The notes under the pieces are model-generated. The model saw only the letters and a list, made by a program, of their open reading frames with translations, searched no databases and had not been told where the DNA came from. Positions 40,554 to 41,585 of a stretch of 41,585 bases of DNA are shown here, in pieces (position 1 is the first letter of the stretch; every line of letters starts with the position of its first letter). The stretch spans positions 1-41,585 of the IMG/VR virus record IMGVR_UViG_3300022591_000023. One strand, 5' to 3'. A program made the translations under genes and the position numbers. The stretch comes from a virus.

Positions 40554-41585
40554 TTAACTTGCCGTTGACAAAACTTGAACTACCAACTTTGATATGTTCA
40601 CACTACCACCGCTCTGCGCTAATCCAATGGTAACATCATATCTTGTTCCATTTGTGAATCCACTTATATCCAATGAAAGTGTTGCGTTCGTTACACCGGC
40701 ACCTGTAATTGACGCATTGGTAGTTGTGCCGCCTGCGTTTGTGGAGAAGTATATAGTTCCATTACCTGAACCTGAATATCCGCTATCATAGTTCAAGATA
40801 AGTGTCCTATCACCTGAACGTTTCACATAGTATGCGATTACTTTTGCGGTATTGCTTCCTGCGGTTTCTGTAAATGTCTTAGTTGTCGCTGCTCCTGCCG
40901 TAGTTGCTTCTGCAAATGATGTATAAACCTCACGACAAACATTCTGTCCTTCATAACCATCACTGGCAGTTACCGCACTACAAGTCACGTTACCACGCAC
41001 ATCAAGTGTTGCACGTGGAGATGGCATTGCGGTCGCTGAAACCGCAGGTCCACCAATGATGATTTTACCATTTTCAATCCACAAACCGTTGATAGCATTT
41101 GTTGGGAACGTTCCAAGTTGTGTTCCATCACTTGTCCAAAAACCTATTGCATTGTTTGCTGCTTGACCACCATAATGTTGTGATGTAATCCATTGGAAGT
41201 ATTGCGGTGTTCCGTTGTATCCAAACGCTATGTTGGTATATGCAGGTTGATTACCTACAGTTGCACAACCGCCGCCAAGTATGAGTGAACCGGTTGCGTT
41301 CAACTTCATCAATTGAACTTGATCTGTGGATGTTGTTGGTTGTAGAATTGCATTTGTTGCAGGACCACTTCTTGCCCAAAATTGTGCGCCACTAGTTCCT
41401 GAGAATCCACTTGTACCTGATGTACCTGAAAAACCACTAGTACCACTAGTTCCACTGAAACCGCTAGTACCAGATGTTCCGCTAAATCCACTGGTTCCTG
41501 ATGTACCGGAGAATCCACTGGTTCCACTTGTACCACTCAAACCTTGTTGTCCACTAGTACCTGAAGTACCGGAAAATCCACTTGT
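40554..41585 (-). CDS. fibre-like protein with Gly-X-Ser repeats, 5' end outside the window
   Basis: The last 343 residues of a larger protein. The visible N-terminal part (41585-41388) is Gly-Thr/Phe-Ser triplets like those of the 13196-13966 gene. A beta-rich domain follows ([43 protein letters not shown]), then a C-terminal domain ending [13 protein letters not shown]. Such architecture suits a tail or head fibre. The frame is open to the right edge and has no start codon with a ribosome site inside the window. Confidence 0.82.
   Translation of the reverse strand, partial: TSGFSGTSGTSGQQGLSGTSGTSGFSGTSGTSGFSGTSGTSGFSGTSGTSGFSGTSGTSGFSGTSGAQFWARSGPATNAILQPTTSTDQVQLMKLNATGSLILGGGCATVGNQPAYTNIAFGYNGTPQYFQWITSQHYGGQAANNAIGFWTSDGTQLGTFPTNAINGLWIENGKIIIGGPAVSATAMPSPRATLDVRGNVTCSAVTASDGYEGQNVCREVYTSFAEATTAGAATTKTFTETAGSNTAKVIAYYVKRSGDRTLILNYDSGYSGSGNGTIYFSTNAGGTTTNASITGAGVTNATLSLDISGFTNGTRYDVTIGLAQSGGSVNISKLVVQVLSTAS
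41388..41585 (-). repeat. imperfect 9-base coding repeats (Gly-X-Ser), continues beyond the window
   Basis: Tandem degenerate copies encode GTS/GFS triplets in the same style as 13316-13633. The array is cut by the window edge, so its full length is unknown. Confidence 0.85.

Noticed and set aside
1-41585. Canonical T4 late promoters (TATAAATA) on the minus strand
   Set aside because: I looked for this octamer before the late genes and did not find it; the recurrent GATATTTAT element was reported instead.

Overview
The window is part of a large tailed-phage genome (Caudoviricetes, myovirus, distantly T4-like). Every gene I can support is on the minus strand, genes are packed with 1- or 4-base TAATG/ATGA overlaps, and the T4 head module is present in T4 order: large terminase (gp17-like), portal (gp20-like), prohead protease (gp21-like), scaffold (gp22-like) and major capsid protein (gp23-like). 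No tRNA gene, CRISPR array or insertion sequence was seen, and no gene-free stretch exceeds 300 bases. The host cannot be named. Promoters of TTGACA-17-TATATT type and strong Shine-Dalgarno sites point to an ordinary sigma70-type bacterium, while an embedded nuoG fragment looks to me more like FCB-group bacteria; these two hints do not agree well.

Reading in the direction of transcription (high to low coordinates), 41585-38416 holds a Gly-Thr-Ser repeat fibre-like protein cut by the window edge, a 204-aa protein and a CCA-adding enzyme. 38419-35814 holds a NUMOD3-type endonuclease and a two-domain nucleotidyltransferase/DUF6267-like protein. At 35797-35152 a small phage gene is interrupted by about 145 bp of bacterial nuoG sequence in the opposite orientation. 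35133-32437 has a zinc-ribbon protein, three small membrane proteins (lysis or envelope candidates) and a 60-aa frame. 32450-24357 carries terminase, portal, four unrecognised proteins, a second endonuclease, a degenerate HNH-like protein and the prohead protease.

24356-13966 is a block of large modular proteins (629, 938, 622, 449, 200, 157 and 446 aa) with many zinc ribbons. Their modules are separated by hydrophobic-x-Glu followed by Gly/Ala/Ser, the type of site cut by T4 gp21-family prohead proteases. I infer that this block encodes internal head proteins that are processed during maturation and perhaps injected. 13966-8519 carries a second Gly-Thr-Ser repeat protein, a 153-aa structural candidate, a phage homologue of ribosomal protein bS21, a third endonuclease, the acidic scaffold and the major capsid protein, ending in a hairpin terminator with a GCAA tetraloop.

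8398-1 is an early-type region served by three sigma70-like promoters. It encodes an HNH protein, a stand-alone M41-type metallopeptidase, several small unknown proteins, a polynucleotide kinase, an Rnl5/DRB0094-type RNA ligase, a GP88-family protein and a WGR-domain ATP-dependent DNA ligase. The late region uses a different recurrent element, GATATTTAT, placed 31-32 bases before three start codons.
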